A stretch of DNA of 64,000 nt from Chanos chanos (GCF_902362185.1 NC_044509.1:15317866-15381865); one strand, 5' to 3'. Shown: positions 33,338 to 45,857, counted from the stretch's first letter. The notes: a model not told the origin generated them from the letters alone. Translations and numbers: made by a program.

Positions 33338-34553
33338 AATCCTGTAATGGAATGTGATGTGCAAGCAGTGATAGTGCAATGTGATATTCAAGCAGTGAGT
33401 GCTTGCAGAGGAAATGGAGAGGTTTTAAACCTTAAGGACTTCCTGTTTTAAACCATGGAATAAAAACATAATGAGCATACAATTTACTCAGCCAAGTTAA
33501 ATGAACCATATTCAAATACTGTGAATCTGGAATTTTACGACTCAAATGAATTTCAGTCCCAATTTTGAGTGCAATTTATTTAAATATGGAATTGTGAGAA
33601 AGGAACGTGATAAATACATTGAGTGTCATCGTGTGCCTTTACCTACATTTTAAATAAAAATATATTCTTATCACTCAAGCAAGAGTAACCTGTTTGTTTG
33701 TAACAAGAGAACAGCTTCCTTGTGAAGGAGGCATTTTCACAACTTCATCCTTTCTTGTTGTTCAATTTGAACAATTTTAAAAACTTTGACAATTTACATT
33801 AAATTTAGATGAAGCTTCGAGGCAGTTCAAAAGAAAACTTGTGCATTCTAATTCCAGTTTGTGGGATTTGAATTTACAGCGACACCTGTTTTCAAATCTG
33901 ACATAAATTTTAATTTTGGAACTACAATCAATGAGAGCATTAAAAAAGTTTTGAGGATGTAACATGAAATATCATGAAACATTGAAAACTTACCACAGCA
34001 ACCTAATACTCCTTGGGGAGTGTCATTCTTGCAGGCAGACAGCACTCCACTCAATCAACTTGAGTTTAGCATGTCACATGATCAGTTCAAGCTTACTCAA
34101 ATATACACCATGGGTTTCATAGCCATGAGTCCTGCTACCTCCACATTGCCCTTCATTGTCCATTGTCCAACTACAAGCTTTAAATGTGTAAACAGCTGAC
34201 AACGGTGTGGATGATCAGCACTCCAGCAGATCATGTCCAATGATGACAGGACCAGTCCTAATCTGACCTCATAGATCATTTTTTAAATTTTTGTTTATGT
34301 AACAATACATCAATAAATCCAACCTCCTGGACATATTATTTTTAACTCTGATAACATTTCAGCATTTTGATATTTAATAACACTGTATAGGTCTTTGCTG
34401 ATTTCTGTTTATATGATCATCTATTAAGTAAACTAACTCTTCTATTTAGATTATTAACAACTTTCTAAAGTTTTTTGTATTTAAGGACGCTAACTTTCAT
34501 GGAGACATTGTCTTCCATTGCTTTTATTGAATATTGTATCCTTTGGTCTATGC
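33338..34553. other. 3' flank of receptor gene 5
   Basis: AT-rich sequence shared as diverged duplicates with the 3' flanks of the genes at 36391, 51097 and 59881. Blocks of similarity are 33338-33540 and 33960-34340. AATAAA signals lie near 33460 and 33650. No gene recognised. Confidence 0.6.
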
Positions 34554-34790
34554 ACCTGGGCTAGCCAGAGGAGAGTGGACTCCCACTGTTGAATTCTGGT
34601 TCCTCCCAAGGTTTCTTCCTATCTCAGTCTAAGGAAGTTTTGCCTTATCAATCCCACCCTGGGCTTATTCATGGGGAGTATCAGGTCTAACATCCTGTGA
34701 AGCTGCTATGTGACAGTGTCCATTGTGGAAAGCACTATATAGATAAAACTGAACTGAATTAAACTGAATGGAACTGAACTGAATGGATGG
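34554..34790 (+). repeat. LINE (L2-like) or SINE 3' end repeat
   Basis: Contains the common fish repeat core GGTTTCTTCCTATCTCAGTC, a GTCCATTGTGGAAAGCACTA segment and a tail of ACTGAACTGAATT-type repeats. A second copy lies at 49611-49800. Confidence 0.6.
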
Positions 34791-36018
34791 GGGGGCAGGA
34801 TTTTATACAGACAGCAGTAGGCGACCACAGCGCTAGTCTGCCTTAGGCCGAGATGACTGGATGGTGACACCAGTAGTGACATGAACCTGACCTTCAACTG
34901 CTAGTAGCATGAAAAGTACAAGGGTGATGCCTATCCCCCCAGGAATAAACAAAAAAACCTTCCAGACAAAGTAGTTTTTTTTTTTTTTTTACCATGGGAG
35001 AGGGAAATAAGAGCCCTCCAGAATAGTCACAATCAAATCTCAAGAAGGTTGTGTTTGGACATCATTTATTAATTGCTGTATCCTTATTTTTAACTTGTAC
35101 TTTTGCAAATGTGAGTATACTAAAAAGCCTGATACTTTAAGAGACTGACTCAAGTTATTTTTTCCATGGGTGACTTGCACTAGTCAATCCTTCATGTGTC
35201 TTAGTTTTCACTCATTCACTCAGTATTGTATTTGAATGCTTCTACGACACTGCTCTTCCCCTTCTTTGGTGAAATAGCCACATAGTTTTCCCTTTAGTAT
35301 ATTCCGCACATATGTTGATGAATTTTATCACTGTATACATGTTCTCCATGGTAATTAAATTGAGACAGTAAATTTAATATTTTTTCCTACCATAAAATTT
35401 GACATTTTGATAAATTATTACATTTCCAAATTTAAGGTGCAAATAATTTTGAAGCTGATTCGTCCAGATTTGTCAAGACTTATGAAGACACCCACAACAC
35501 CTACACACTCCATGGCACAACTGACCTTACTCTGAACTTTGTGGTGTTTGGGTGTCACACAGTAATGTAAACTGTGTGTCAAAAGTGAGTAGAATGTTTT
35601 GAAAATTAGAAAAACATATTTTCAATTTATGTAGGTCGGTTGGTTTTCATTTTGAAGCTCCAAGAGATGTGTGGGGATTGTGGAATGAGGAACATGTTTT
35701 GCTTTGAGAATTTCACCAATTCTTCATACTGTGTGCTTTTAACCTTGTGTGCCTTAGCATATTTTGCTGAATGTCTCTTTCTCTACTTGCTACAACATGT
35801 TTTCTTCATACTTTAACTTTGTAATAAGCAATAATCCTGGTATTCCGCTCCTTACTTGTGCCACAGACTCAAGAGAACACCTGAGAATCTGAATACACAA
35901 AAGTAGAGAACATGAACATGTGATTTTGAAAACACCCATTGCATTCTTCTGGGAACAGGGTCATTTCCTGGACAAAGAGACACCCGCCTCTACACTGGAT
36001 TATAGCCATTATACAAGG
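34791..36018. other. Duplicated upstream flank of receptor gene 6
   Basis: No gene seen. Diverged copies of this stretch lie upstream of the gene at 51097 (49840-50750) and in pieces upstream of the gene at 59881 (53990-54130, 54890-55030, 55541-56023, 59352-59500). A strongly conserved block of about 150 bp (35862-36018), with TTCTGGGAACAGGGTCATTT at its core, precedes the TATA-like site and is a candidate control region. Confidence 0.6.
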
Positions 36019-36390
36019 ATATATATGCTTATGCAGAATGTGTGATCCCTGCTTGTAGATCAACATGCTGCCATTTCCATTCATCTTCACTTGTGTCTTG
36101 AACTGGTCTTGTATTGCAGCTACTCTTCATTAGGAAATATTTGTAAAATTTGCAAAATAATTTTTTTTTGTTCAAGCTAATATTTAATCATAAAAGCAAG
36201 AGCATTTAATGAGGTATAGCGCTGAAGCCTCATGGTTTTATGAGAATGGTAAGTATGACTTGAGTAACTATGTTTTTACTACTTTTTGTGCCTGAAAGAT
36301 TATTTCAGCAATATTCAGTCATTCATGTCACTGTATTGTTTTTTTTTAGAGAGATTTGTCCCTGTGCATGAAAAAAGAAGACATTTCAAG
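36019..36390 (+). promoter_or_regulatory. Promoter, 5' UTR exon and short 5' UTR intron of receptor gene 6
   Basis: TATA-like ATATATAT at 36019-36026. Donor GTAAGTATG at 36249. T-rich tract and acceptor AG end at 36349 (intron 101 nt). The exon then runs to the ATG at 36391. Confidence 0.6.
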
Positions 36391-37383
36391 ATGCCCATGC
36401 AGCCATTCTCTGTGAACACAACATTTGTACGTCCATCCACATTTTATATTAATGGATTTTCCAACATGCCACATGCAAAGTATTATTATATATTTCTCTG
36501 CCTTGTCTACACCACAATGGTCTTTGGGAACTCCTTTATAATGTGTACTATATGCCTGGCCCGTACTCTTCACACAGCGAAGTACATTGCCGTGTTTAAC
36601 TTGGCTGTGACTGATTTGGGTGGAAGTACTGCTCTGATTCCAAAGCTTATAGACACTTTTTTGTTTGAACACCAGTACATATCTTATGAAGCTTGCTTGG
36701 CCAACATGTTTTTTGTTTTCTTTTTCATGACTCTGCAGTCTCTCACTCTGCTTGCTTTGGCTTATGACAGAGTGGTTGCAATTTGTTTCCCTCTCAGATA
36801 CCATGCAATTGTCACTAAAACAGCAATGGCTTTGATCACTGGATGTATGTGGGTATTTACAACAGCTCTAGTTGCTTCTGTTGTAGCACTGATTACCAGA
36901 CTCTCTTTTTGTCGATCTACTGTTGTTAACAGCTATTTTTGTGACCATGGACCAATTTATGCACTGGCCTGTAATGATAACTCCTTGAATATCATCATGG
37001 CCTATGTCTGTTTGGTCACAATCCTCTGCATACCATCGATATTAATAGGTATTTCATATACTTGCATAGCTTTTGCATTACTTAAAATTGCACAGGGAAC
37101 TGAGCGTATCAAAGCCATGAAAACCTGTACATCCCATTTGATATTAGTGGCCATGTTCTACCTACCACTTTTATTCATAAATGCAGCAGCTGTATTGTCA
37201 AGACTAGACCCTAATGTCAGGATAATCAATTACTCTCTCACACAAACAATACCATCCATGCTGAATCCTATTATATACACAATTAAGACAGAGGAGGTCA
37301 GGCAGTCTATTAGAGGACTCTACAAAAGAGCCATGGTAAATAAAACAGTAGATAAAAATATGAAGGGCACCAGAGGTAAATAA
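36391..37383 (+). CDS. Odorant receptor, subfamily 2, second gene
   Basis: Intact 330-residue odorant receptor. The start MPMQPFSVNTTF is the first in-frame ATG after the 5' UTR acceptor. The open frame extends further left only through non-ATG intron sequence. Motifs: NTT sequon, GN (46-47), LHTAKY (60-65), Cys 102, AYDRVVAICFPLRY, SFCRS/YFCDHG/LACND, SYTCIA (222-227), KAMKTCTSHL (241-250), SMLNPIIY (289-296). The C-terminal tail KTVDKNMKGTRGK is identical to that of the first subfamily-2 gene. Differences from its sisters: VFGNSF in TM1, INAAAVLSRL in TM6-TM7. Confidence 0.94.
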   Translation: MPMQPFSVNTTFVRPSTFYINGFSNMPHAKYYYIFLCLVYTTMVFGNSFIMCTICLARTLHTAKYIAVFNLAVTDLGGSTALIPKLIDTFLFEHQYISYEACLANMFFVFFFMTLQSLTLLALAYDRVVAICFPLRYHAIVTKTAMALITGCMWVFTTALVASVVALITRLSFCRSTVVNSYFCDHGPIYALACNDNSLNIIMAYVCLVTILCIPSILIGISYTCIAFALLKIAQGTERIKAMKTCTSHLILVAMFYLPLLFINAAAVLSRLDPNVRIINYSLTQTIPSMLNPIIYTIKTEEVRQSIRGLYKRAMVNKTVDKNMKGTRGK

Positions 37384-37925
37384 AATCCTGTAATGGAATG
37401 TGATGTGCAAGCAGTGATAGTGCAATGTGATATTCAAGCAGTGCTTGCAGAGGAAATGGAGAGGTTTTAAACCTTAAGGACTTCCTGTTTTAAACCATGG
37501 AATAAAATCATAATGAGCATACAATTTACTCAGCCAAGTTAAATGAACCATATTCAAATACTGTGGATCTGTACACTCCAGTCAGTCAGCTTGAGTTAGG
37601 CAAGTTTTGAGGATGTAACTATAGAAATGAGTTGCAATTATAGTCACTAGGAATCAATTAATTGAAATTCTACCATAAAAAAAGCTGCTATCTGCATTAA
37701 TTAAGCACATAAACTACATGAGTAACATTCCATAAAACAAAGTAAATTAAAATATATTAAATTTCTTCTGTGATAGACTCAGTTTATGTCCTCTTTTGTC
37801 CAGGTTATTATAACATTGAAGTTACAGAAAACCTGCAGAAATGATTTTTTCAGTTTACATTGAAGGGGTTGCTTTCTGGAATCTTTGAAAATGAAACATT
37901 AAGCTTAGTAAAGCATTACAGTTAT
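37384..37925. other. 3' flank of receptor gene 6
   Basis: AT-rich sequence. 37384-37560 is nearly identical to the 3' flank of the gene at 32345. Later parts match the 3' flanks of the genes at 51097 and 59881. AATAAA near 37500. No gene. Confidence 0.6.
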
Positions 37926-38066
37926 TATTCATGCATTCATTCATTTCTAAGTTGCTTATCCTAATTAAGGTTGCAGGGGGTGCTGGAGCCTATCCCAGCA
38001 CTCGTTGGGCGAAAGGCGGGGAAACACCCTGGAGAGGTCGTCAGTCCATCACAGAGCATTACAATA
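37926..38066 (-). repeat. Short interspersed repeat with ATTC tail, copy 1
   Basis: Contains GGTGCTGGAGCCTATCCCAG and CACCCTGGAGAGGTCGTCAG, a common fish repeat, with a CATTCATTCATT tail at its left. Orthologous copies at 52975-53105 and 61765-61895 show it predates the segmental duplications. Confidence 0.6.
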
Positions 38067-38289
38067 TTATGTGTTTATCATGAATACTCCAAAAAGGCAG
38101 GATGCAAATGCAGATAAAATTGATGATTGACTTTAATAACTTTAAATAGAGGTGATAAAAAACAGGGATCAATAAAACAGACCACGGAATACAAACAGGC
38201 AAACACACTGGAGATACGAATGCCAACGCTCGGAATTCACAAGAGAGTGAAGACTTTGCAAAGAGAGCTTGAAAGCAAGGGGTGTCAAT

Positions 38290-41200
38290 ACATCGAGAAA
38301 TAAGTGACAACAGATGAGGGTGATGATGAGCAGAATATCTTTGCCCTTTTTCTTGGTCCAGTCTTAATGCGAATGTTAATCTCTCCCTGCTGTATATGTT
38401 GTTAACAATGTCCATCCACTGGGTCACTGTAGGGGGTTCTCGCGAAAGCCATCTGCTTGTGATGGCCTTTTTGCTTGCAGCCAACAGGACTTTCAACAAG
38501 TATTTGTCATAGGTATGCAATTCACCAGGCAGGTCACACAGATACAGGGAAACAAAAGAGCAGTTAACATCAAAACCCATTATCTCATTAACTGCGGTAC
38601 CCACATCCTCCCAATATGGCTGGATAAAAGCACATGACCAGAAAACATGTGCATGATCTACCATTACCAGCCCACATTGGCTCCAACAGGGGCACTGGGT
38701 ATTAGATACTCTCCCTTGCTGTCTAGGTGTTATAAAAAAAACGTACACAATTCTTCCAACAGAATTCCTTCCACAGCCTCGAGTTAGTGGAGCTAATTTG
38801 ATTCTTACAGACAATCTCCCATGTCTCGTCGGTAATTTCAATCGGCAGTTCTTTCTCGCATTTATTTTTAATGTATTCAGTGGAATATTCCTTCAAAAGC
38901 AATATACTTTGATACAATTTAGATATCATCTTTTAGAGCTTTCTGATTTATATGCATTAATGAATATCTGTCAATAACTGCTGGTTCCCTGGAGTTACCA
39001 AACTTTATTTCCTGTTGGAAGTAATGGCAGAGTTGCAGGTACCTATAGAAATCTGACTTATCCAATATATGTCTCTCTCTCAGGCTCTGGAAACTTTCAA
39101 TATCTCCATCCCGCATAACTGCACAAATTGCTGTTATTCTCCTCCCTAATCCACTCCCTAAACCTAGAATCCTGGGATGCTGGCATAAAATGTGAATCAT
39201 ATGCAGGCCAACTTTGTCTGAAATTCTTTTACTATGTTAAACCAAGTTCTTAAGGAAAAATGTACCCAAGGACTTTGTACATTATATACCTCCCCTGCTA
39301 AACATTGGTTGCCTAAAGCTGATTGCCCAGGTTTCTCCATCAGGGAGAATTCAAGGCCTTTCCATTTTGATTCACATTCAGTAATACATCAGCAGACAAG
39401 GGGTCTCAGTTGGGCTGCAATGAAGTAGCCATGACACCCCTATCTTTAGGTAGATGCAGTGTAGTGTATCTTATTCCAGGTCTCCTGCCATTCCACACAA
39501 ATCTTGAAATCCTTCTATCCCATTCCTCAAATTGTTTTAGTGGAATTTCTACTGGCAGGGACTGGAACAAGTACAACAACCTATGTAAGATGTTCATTTT
39601 AACAGTCTCGATTCTGTTGCTGAAGTCTAGTGGGAGAGAGCTCCACCTCTCTATGTCCTGATAGATCTTTTTAACAGCAGGAGAATAATTTACTTCAAAA
39701 AGCTTGGATACATCTCTATGTAAGTTTACCCTGAAGTATTTCATGTGGGATAAAGTTCATTTAAATTTGTATTTATGTTTTAACTTGTTTGAAGAGGCGA
39801 AATTAAATACCAGCGTCTGAGTCTTGCTAATATTCAACAGATGTCCTGAAAGTCTCCTGTATGCACCCAGAAATCCCATCAAAACAGGCAGGCCAGACAC
39901 AGGATTCTTAAGGAAAACCAGCACATCATCTGCGTACATAGAGATCCTACGTTCACTCCCCCTTATCTCTATACCCTCTATAGATAAATCCTGTCTAACG
40001 GCCTGCGCCAGCGGTTCAATATACAGGTTAAAAAGGGTTGGCGAGAGAGGCCACCCCTGTCTCGCCCCCTCTCCAAGGTGATGGTACGTGACAGGTGTCC
40101 ATTGATTTTAATTCTGGCTACTGGGGCCGAGTATATTGTTTTAATACACTGTATGAAATCTTTGCTGAAACCAAACCTTCCCATGGCCCGATACAGAAAC
40201 TCCCAACCCACGGAGTCGAACGCCTTTTCTGTGTCCAGGCTGACCAACATGGCGCTAGTCTTCTCCTTTACAACATGGTCTATCACATGCAAGGTCCGTC
40301 TTATATTGTCCTGGGTTCGTCTATTTTTAATAAAACCAGTCTGTTCTTCATCTATCAGATCTGGGATTACCAACTCTAGCCTTTTGGCCAGTATCGATGC
40401 ATATAATTTATAATCCACATTTAAAACACTTATTGGCCGAAAAGGCGCTGCATTACGTTTTATCCTTACCCTCTTTAGGAATTACTGATATGATGGCCTC
40501 CCTCAAAGACACTCGGGTTTCCCCTTTTCTAAGAGTCCAGTGAAAACTGGCCTGAAACAGTGGTGTAATCTGGGTTCTAAAACTCTTATACCACTCTGGA
40601 GGGAAGCCATCAGGCACTCTCCAATTTGTGCTCAGATTGGAGAGTGCCCTATCAATTTCCTCCATAGTTATATCAGAAGTAAGTCTTCTATTTTGTTCAC
40701 TTTCAATCGATGGGAGATCCAGACTCATTAAAAACTGGTCCATGGTCTGGACATCAGCACTATCAGACTGAGTATATCAGTTTTTATAGTATACCTCAAA
40801 AGGCTGCCTGTATTTCATTTAACTTACTTGTAATCCTGTTAGTCTTGGGATCTTTTATTTTTGAAATTGTATTATCTGCTTGTTGTTTTTTAAATCTCCA
40901 AGTGAGTAGTTTCTTTCTTCACGCTTTTGAGCCTGCCTCGTAATAACGTCGTTTCATGAATTTAAGTTTTTTCTTCTCTGAATACATCTTGTCCAGATCC
41001 TGTTTTATTAGTCTCATCTGTTGCAAAATCAAAGGATCTTTAGTCTCGCTGTGGGTCTGCTCCAGAGTTCGTAATGTTTTTTGTAGATCTATCAATTTTT
41101 GTGCTTTTACTTTCTTCCGTAGTGCTGCTATAGAAATGATTTCCTCCCTTATTACTGCTTTGGCTGCATTCCACAGTGTCACCGGTGACACCTCCCCATT

Positions 41201-42003
41201 ATCATTGTTCTGTGGATAGGTGTCAAATTCCGTTTTCATCTGTCCTGTAAATGTTGTATCATTTAGCAGGCTTGTATTAAGCCTCCATAACGTATTCTTA
41301 GGCCTGTTGCCCAGATGCAGAGTCAGATATAGTCCAGAGTGATCTGACAGATTCCGCTGGCCTATACTGTAGTTCTTCACTCTATGTCTGTCTTTACTGC
41401 ACATAAAGAAATAATCTATCCTGGAGTAGGCGGCGTGATGTGCAGAATAAAAAGTATAATCTTTCCCCGACCCATTAAGTTCTCGCCATATATCCATCAG
41501 GCCCAATTCATGAAGCATTGCACTGACATTAACTTCAGTTCGATTTTTTTTCCTATTTTGATTGGTACTATCGAGTTCGGGGTTAAGGAGGATATTAAAA
41601 TCTCCCCCACAAATAAGAGTACCATGTGTTTCCGAGGCAATAATGTCGAATACTTTCTTATAGAGGAGCTTGTCACTCCCCGGAGGTGCCTATATATTAC
41701 ATAATGTTACTTCTTTGTGATCTACCTTCCCCTTGACAATTATAAACCGCCTCTCCTTATCCTTCAATTCTGAGATAAATTCAAATGAGACTGAGTTAGG
41801 TAACAGTATTGCAACCCTTTCTGTGGGAAGAATAATAGGTATTCCTATTTTTTTAATTCATCATGCTCAAAATTAGACAACTGTGTTTCTTGCAGAAAAA
41901 TTATACTAATTTTCTCCCTCTTCATTTTGGCTATTACTTTGTTTCTCTTGGACCAACAAGATAACCCATTCACATTTAAAGATATTACCTTATATTCCTG
42001 AAA
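38290..42003 (-). pseudogene. L1 ORF2 (endonuclease / reverse transcriptase), broken
   Basis: Transcription order is right to left. Endonuclease (about 41000-42000) shows NVNGLSCWSKRNKV, FLQETQL, ICGGDFN, YSRIDYFFMC and NLSDHSGLYLTL, typical of APE-type L1 endonucleases. Reverse transcriptase (about 39750-40750) shows PDGFPPEWYK, IPKEGKD, DEEQTGFIKNRRTQDNIRR, LVSLDTEKAFDSVGWEFL and the catalytic MYADDVLVFL. The C-terminal region (about 38350-38800) has CPCWSQCGLVMVDHAHVFWSC, a CCHC-like motif. At least eight frame changes or stops divide it, so it is inactive. Confidence 0.88.
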
Positions 42004-42489
42004 CATTATTTGAAAGAAATAGAAAAAAATAATCCAATACTAGTGCAGCCCAATACGATAACAAAACAACAACATGCATAAAACAATGAAATCACAACTG
42101 TGAACATTAACAGAGCTTCCAAGTCAGAAGTGTGTCCTTTTCTTCTGAGGGGTAAGGGGAAGAACCTGTCCACTAAAGGGGGCCCCTCGCACAGCATCAT
42201 CAATTACACTATTAAACAATTATTGTCATGGAAAAGCAGCTGGGTCTAGTCAATACAATCAAATAAATTAAAGTATTGTTCATTTAAAGATGACCGTCAA
42301 CCTCGTTAATTTTTAAGACTGAAAATTAAAGATTAGAAAAGAAAGATATGACCCTAAACAACCTCATTTCTTTCACCTTGCATTTTCATTCTACTGTGTC
42401 TGTTCCTCTCTGGAATCCTCAAAGTTTCCCGCGGATATTCTGCTTGCAAATTGATTTATCCCTGCGTTGATGATTGCCCGCCACCTCCC

Positions 42490-44720
42490 ATGGCAGAAGC
42501 TGTGCCAGTCTCTCGTCTGCATCGGTAGTCTTCTTAATGGGATGCACGTTGTAACCCTTCGCCCTCAGATCTTCTGCTGCCTCCTGCACAGTTTCTTAAA
42601 CCATGGTGCTAGTGTTCAGAAACACTCACATCCACGCTGGGTATGGAGTCTGGAAGCATATGCCTTTCTCTTTCAATGGGGGCATATTCCTTCTTTTTTC
42701 TCAGTACTCCGCCTGCATAATCATTATCAAAATATATATGCTTCCCTTGGAGAAAATCTTTTTCCAGGCGGCTCGCAAGACTCATGCTTTTGTCGTGAAT
42801 TGAAGGAATCTGATGACCACTGAACGCGATGGTGCATCTCTAGGAGGTTTTGCGGCCAATGCTCTATGTGCTCGTTGTATGTCAAGGTCCTCAATGTAGC
42901 TAATATCCTCCAGCTCCGTCTTCAAAAAGTTTTCCGCATACTTAGCCACCAAGTCTTGTTTGATCCCTTCAGGAACATTGTATAATTGTGTAATTCCTTT
43001 TTGAAAAACCCTCAAGCTCTGTCATTTTAGCTTGTTGTGCCCGCTGAATTTTAACTATCTGAGTGAGTGTTTCTTTTACCCCAACATTCCAGTCTGCGAT
43101 CTCACCAGGGGCGGTTTGTTCCTTCGGGCGATCGGGAGGCGCACTGCCAAAGGGGGAAAGAGAGGGTATTTTTCTATTACATTCTACCACAGAGTTAAGC
43201 TAGCTGTGACTGTTCTAGACAGTCACGTCATTTTCAGCATCACGTCATTTTCTGTGGAGTACTGCCCCCTTTGGGCGATATCAGTCTGACTGAAAATCGC
43301 CCAGATTTCTCTGATAGACTCTCATGTTAAGGCAATTTTTTTCAAACTGCAGGCACTGCAATGCAATCTGTATGGGTTCTGGGAGGGTTTGCACTAACAT
43401 GATTTCGTCATACGTAACCTGGTGTAGGGATCACCGGGACAGCCAGCAAACTTGACATATTCAAAGTCAACATGGCTAATGCTAGCCCAATTTAAGAGTT
43501 TATGAAACTGCTTATGTGTTCATGTTTTTGTTTACGTGTATAGAGCACGTTAGCAGTGTTGCTAATTCACCGATGTCGGAGAGCATTTTGCATGCCTAGT
43601 GAAAAACGAACTCTTTTAATTGTGGTGTTAAATTGGTGATTAAGTCAGGGATAATGGTTGACGAGCTGTCCCGACATGAAAATACTGGACGAGACATAGG
43701 CAAACTCAGCATAGAGTCGCAGTGTGGCAAGCTGGCATTTCGCATATGTAGTACCAACAAGCTCCGAATGGCCTTTTAAGAGAAGCAGACATCGCATTTT
43801 GTTACCTTGGTAAATTGTGGTTCTGTGTTAATTTGGTGACTGTCAGGGATGAAGGTTGACAAACTGTCCAGATACGGAAATACTGGATGTGGTGCAGGGA
43901 AATCCTGCTTCAAGTTGTGGAGTTTGCTCCGCCAGTGCCTTTCACTATGCATTTAAGCCTATTAATTTACGCCTGCGTGTGTACAAAGGAAATGTTACGG
44001 TTAATCTAAAACGCTCACCTGGTACTGCTTTTGGCAGATTGCTTTGTTCACTTAAAAATGATTCTGCTGAGAATAATAAACTATGTAAAATTTTGTGGAG
44101 CCTTTGAGTTGGCCCTGCGTGGACATAATGAGAGTGAGAGCTTGAAGAGAATTAAAACTTTTCTCAGAAACACCGTGACCCAGGCTGAATGCTTCGGCCA
44201 TGCTGTCAATGGAAAAGAAACGAGTGACTGAGATGACTGACTTTAACCAGAGTCATTGAGAAATTTGCAGGCCAGAAGGAAAGGAGAGCAAAATTTATGT
44301 TCAAGCAGTACTACTGTTTTTACATTTGCCTTTTTTTTTTGTTGGCTGAGCTAAATTCTCACCAGTTCGTCGTTCTGTTTCCTCTACCCTTCCAATCACG
44401 TTTTTAAGGTCTTCAGCATTATCTTTGATTTTCTTGAGTATTTCAGTTCTCAGTTTGTGTAATTCCCTTTTCGTGTCCCGACCGAGTTCTTCCCGGAATT
44501 CAAGAAGTTCTTTTTTAAGCCGCTCCATTTCCTTTGACATGACTTCTCTGACCCCAACTCTGATCGTTAAAGCTTGGGTGAATCCTTGCTGGCAGTCACC
44601 ATCTTCTCCTTCCTCTGGCGCAGCGATGTTATCAATCTCAGGGTCCATTTCTTCCCTTCTGTCGCAACTTATCGAAGTTCCACAAACAACTTTCTTTTTT
44701 CCCCCTCCCAGTTTCTCCAA
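42490..44720 (-). pseudogene. L1 ORF1 (RNA-binding chaperone), broken and interrupted
   Basis: N-terminal acidic and coiled-coil part at about 44301-44650 (MDPEIDNIAAPEEGEDG; EMERLKKELLEFREELGRD). The continuing coiled coil and RRM-like part lie at 42782-43100 (LYNVPEGIKQDLVAKYAENF; IQRAHRALAAKPPRDAPSRS), then a C-terminal part near 42500-42770 with FDNDYA and FQTPYP, as in L1 ORF1 proteins. Several frame changes are present, and the 1.25-kb insertion 43109-44356 splits it. Confidence 0.8.
43109..44356 (+). mobile_element. hAT-like DNA transposon fragment inside L1 ORF1
   Basis: Flanked by the 9-bp match TCTCACCAG (43100-43108 and 44357-44365), consistent with an 8-bp hAT target duplication. 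The left end GGGGCGGTTTGTTCCTTCGG resembles fish hAT termini, but a matching right terminus is not visible. At 44080-44150 the plus strand encodes VKFCGAFELALRGHNESES, as in DUF4371 (ZMYM-like) hAT transposases. A decayed duplicated segment (43620-43700 versus 43810-43890) carries REIGKLS-type coding. No intact ORF. Confidence 0.6.
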
Positions 44721-45102
44721 AATTGTACAACTTTATAACGACTATTCTTGAACTTGGGGGTGTTTACAAGACCGACAGGGAGAGCTCAGTTTTAAGCTGC
44801 CATCTTGCTCACCGCTCAAACTGGAAGCCGGTCTCATTTCTAAAGAAAGGTTGTGTATAAACCATCCTACATTTGATGTAAGATCATTTCTGAAATATGC
44901 ACACGTGTTTCAGAGAAAAGGAACGTACACTCAAAAAAACGTGTGTACGCCACTCTCCCAGATGTGAAATCTATAAATCACAAATGATCTTGAAATTGTG
45001 TTCAGCTGAATGGTATTAGATCTCTGCCTTGTAAATGCCCCCTATCTAATTTCATTATCATATAAAGGAGCTCGAACCAAAACCCAAATCCTCTACTTGA
45101 TA

Positions 45103-45857
45103 ATGGCGAGCTGCAAGAAAAAATTTTTTAGCGAGGCCCAAATCGAGGTCCTGTTGGCAGAGGTGCAGATGCGTGAAGGGATGCTGTTTGGGAGTCTTTC
45201 CCGTGGTGTTACCACTAAAATCAAGTACGTGGCCTGGCAGTCTGTAGCCCAGGCTGTGATTGAGGTGGGCGGGCAGCAAAGGTCCCTGAAAGACGTAAAG
45301 AAATGTTGTCTGATTTAAAACTGAGGTCAAAAATGCACATTGCACACCATACGGCCAGAGCACAGGCCATGGGAGGTGGAAGTGACACCCCAAACCTCAC
45401 CCCAGAGGATGAAAGAATAGCTGGTATCATTGGAGAGAGTGCTGTTGTTGGCATCTATGCGGAAGGTGACAAAGATCTTTTGACTGATGCAGCTTCAGAG
45501 GGTATGCTGGCATGCGGTTAAAACCATGTATGGTCTAGTATAAATAATGAAACTTGAAATGTTGTTGTAATTGTGCCATTTTATTAATGCAGATGAGGAA
45601 CCAATCTGGTGAAAAACGCCCTCTGGTAGAACCATCTCCCAAACAGCTGCAGCAACAGCAAGGGTGAACGCTCCCACATTGGAGGAATTTCCCTGGCCCT
45701 CACCAGCATCCACTTCAGGCTATCCCAGTCAGGGGAGTGTCCCATCTGAGGCCGTCCTATGGTCACAAAGACATCTTATTCCGTCAGTTGGCTGAAGTAG
45801 TTGCCGAACTTGGGCAGGTGCGACCAGCTCTGGTTCAGTTGAACCAGACTCTGTAAG
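45103..45857 (+). pseudogene. Harbinger-associated Myb/SANT-like DNA-binding protein, frameshifted
   Basis: Starts MASCKKKFFSEAQIEVLLAE at the ATG 45103, about 45 bp after a TATA-like ATATAAAG. A helix-turn-helix Myb/SANT region (VAWQSVAQAVIEVGGQQRSL) continues after a frame change near 45300 as MLSDLKLRSKMHIAHHTARA and LTPEDERIAGIIGESAVVGI, which resembles the NAIF1-like partner protein of Harbinger transposases. A later exon-like part ends in QLAEVVAELGQVRPALVQLN. In active relatives this protein brings the transposase to DNA. Here the frame change makes it a probable pseudogene. Confidence 0.75.

Larger units (their letters stand above)
38067..44826 (-). mobile_element. L1-clade LINE, degraded, near full length
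   Basis: Minus-strand non-LTR retrotransposon with ORF1 (right) and ORF2 (left). Endonuclease, reverse transcriptase and a C-terminal zinc-finger region are all recognisable, but the reading frame changes many times. A hAT-like DNA transposon (43109-44356) interrupts ORF1. The element separates the flank of the receptor gene at 36391 from the PIF/Harbinger element. Exact 5' and 3' ends are estimates. Confidence 0.85.

Noticed and set aside
36286-36390. Longer N-terminus for the receptor at 36391
   Set aside because: The frame opens from a GTG and runs through the 5' UTR intron. No upstream in-frame ATG without a stop.
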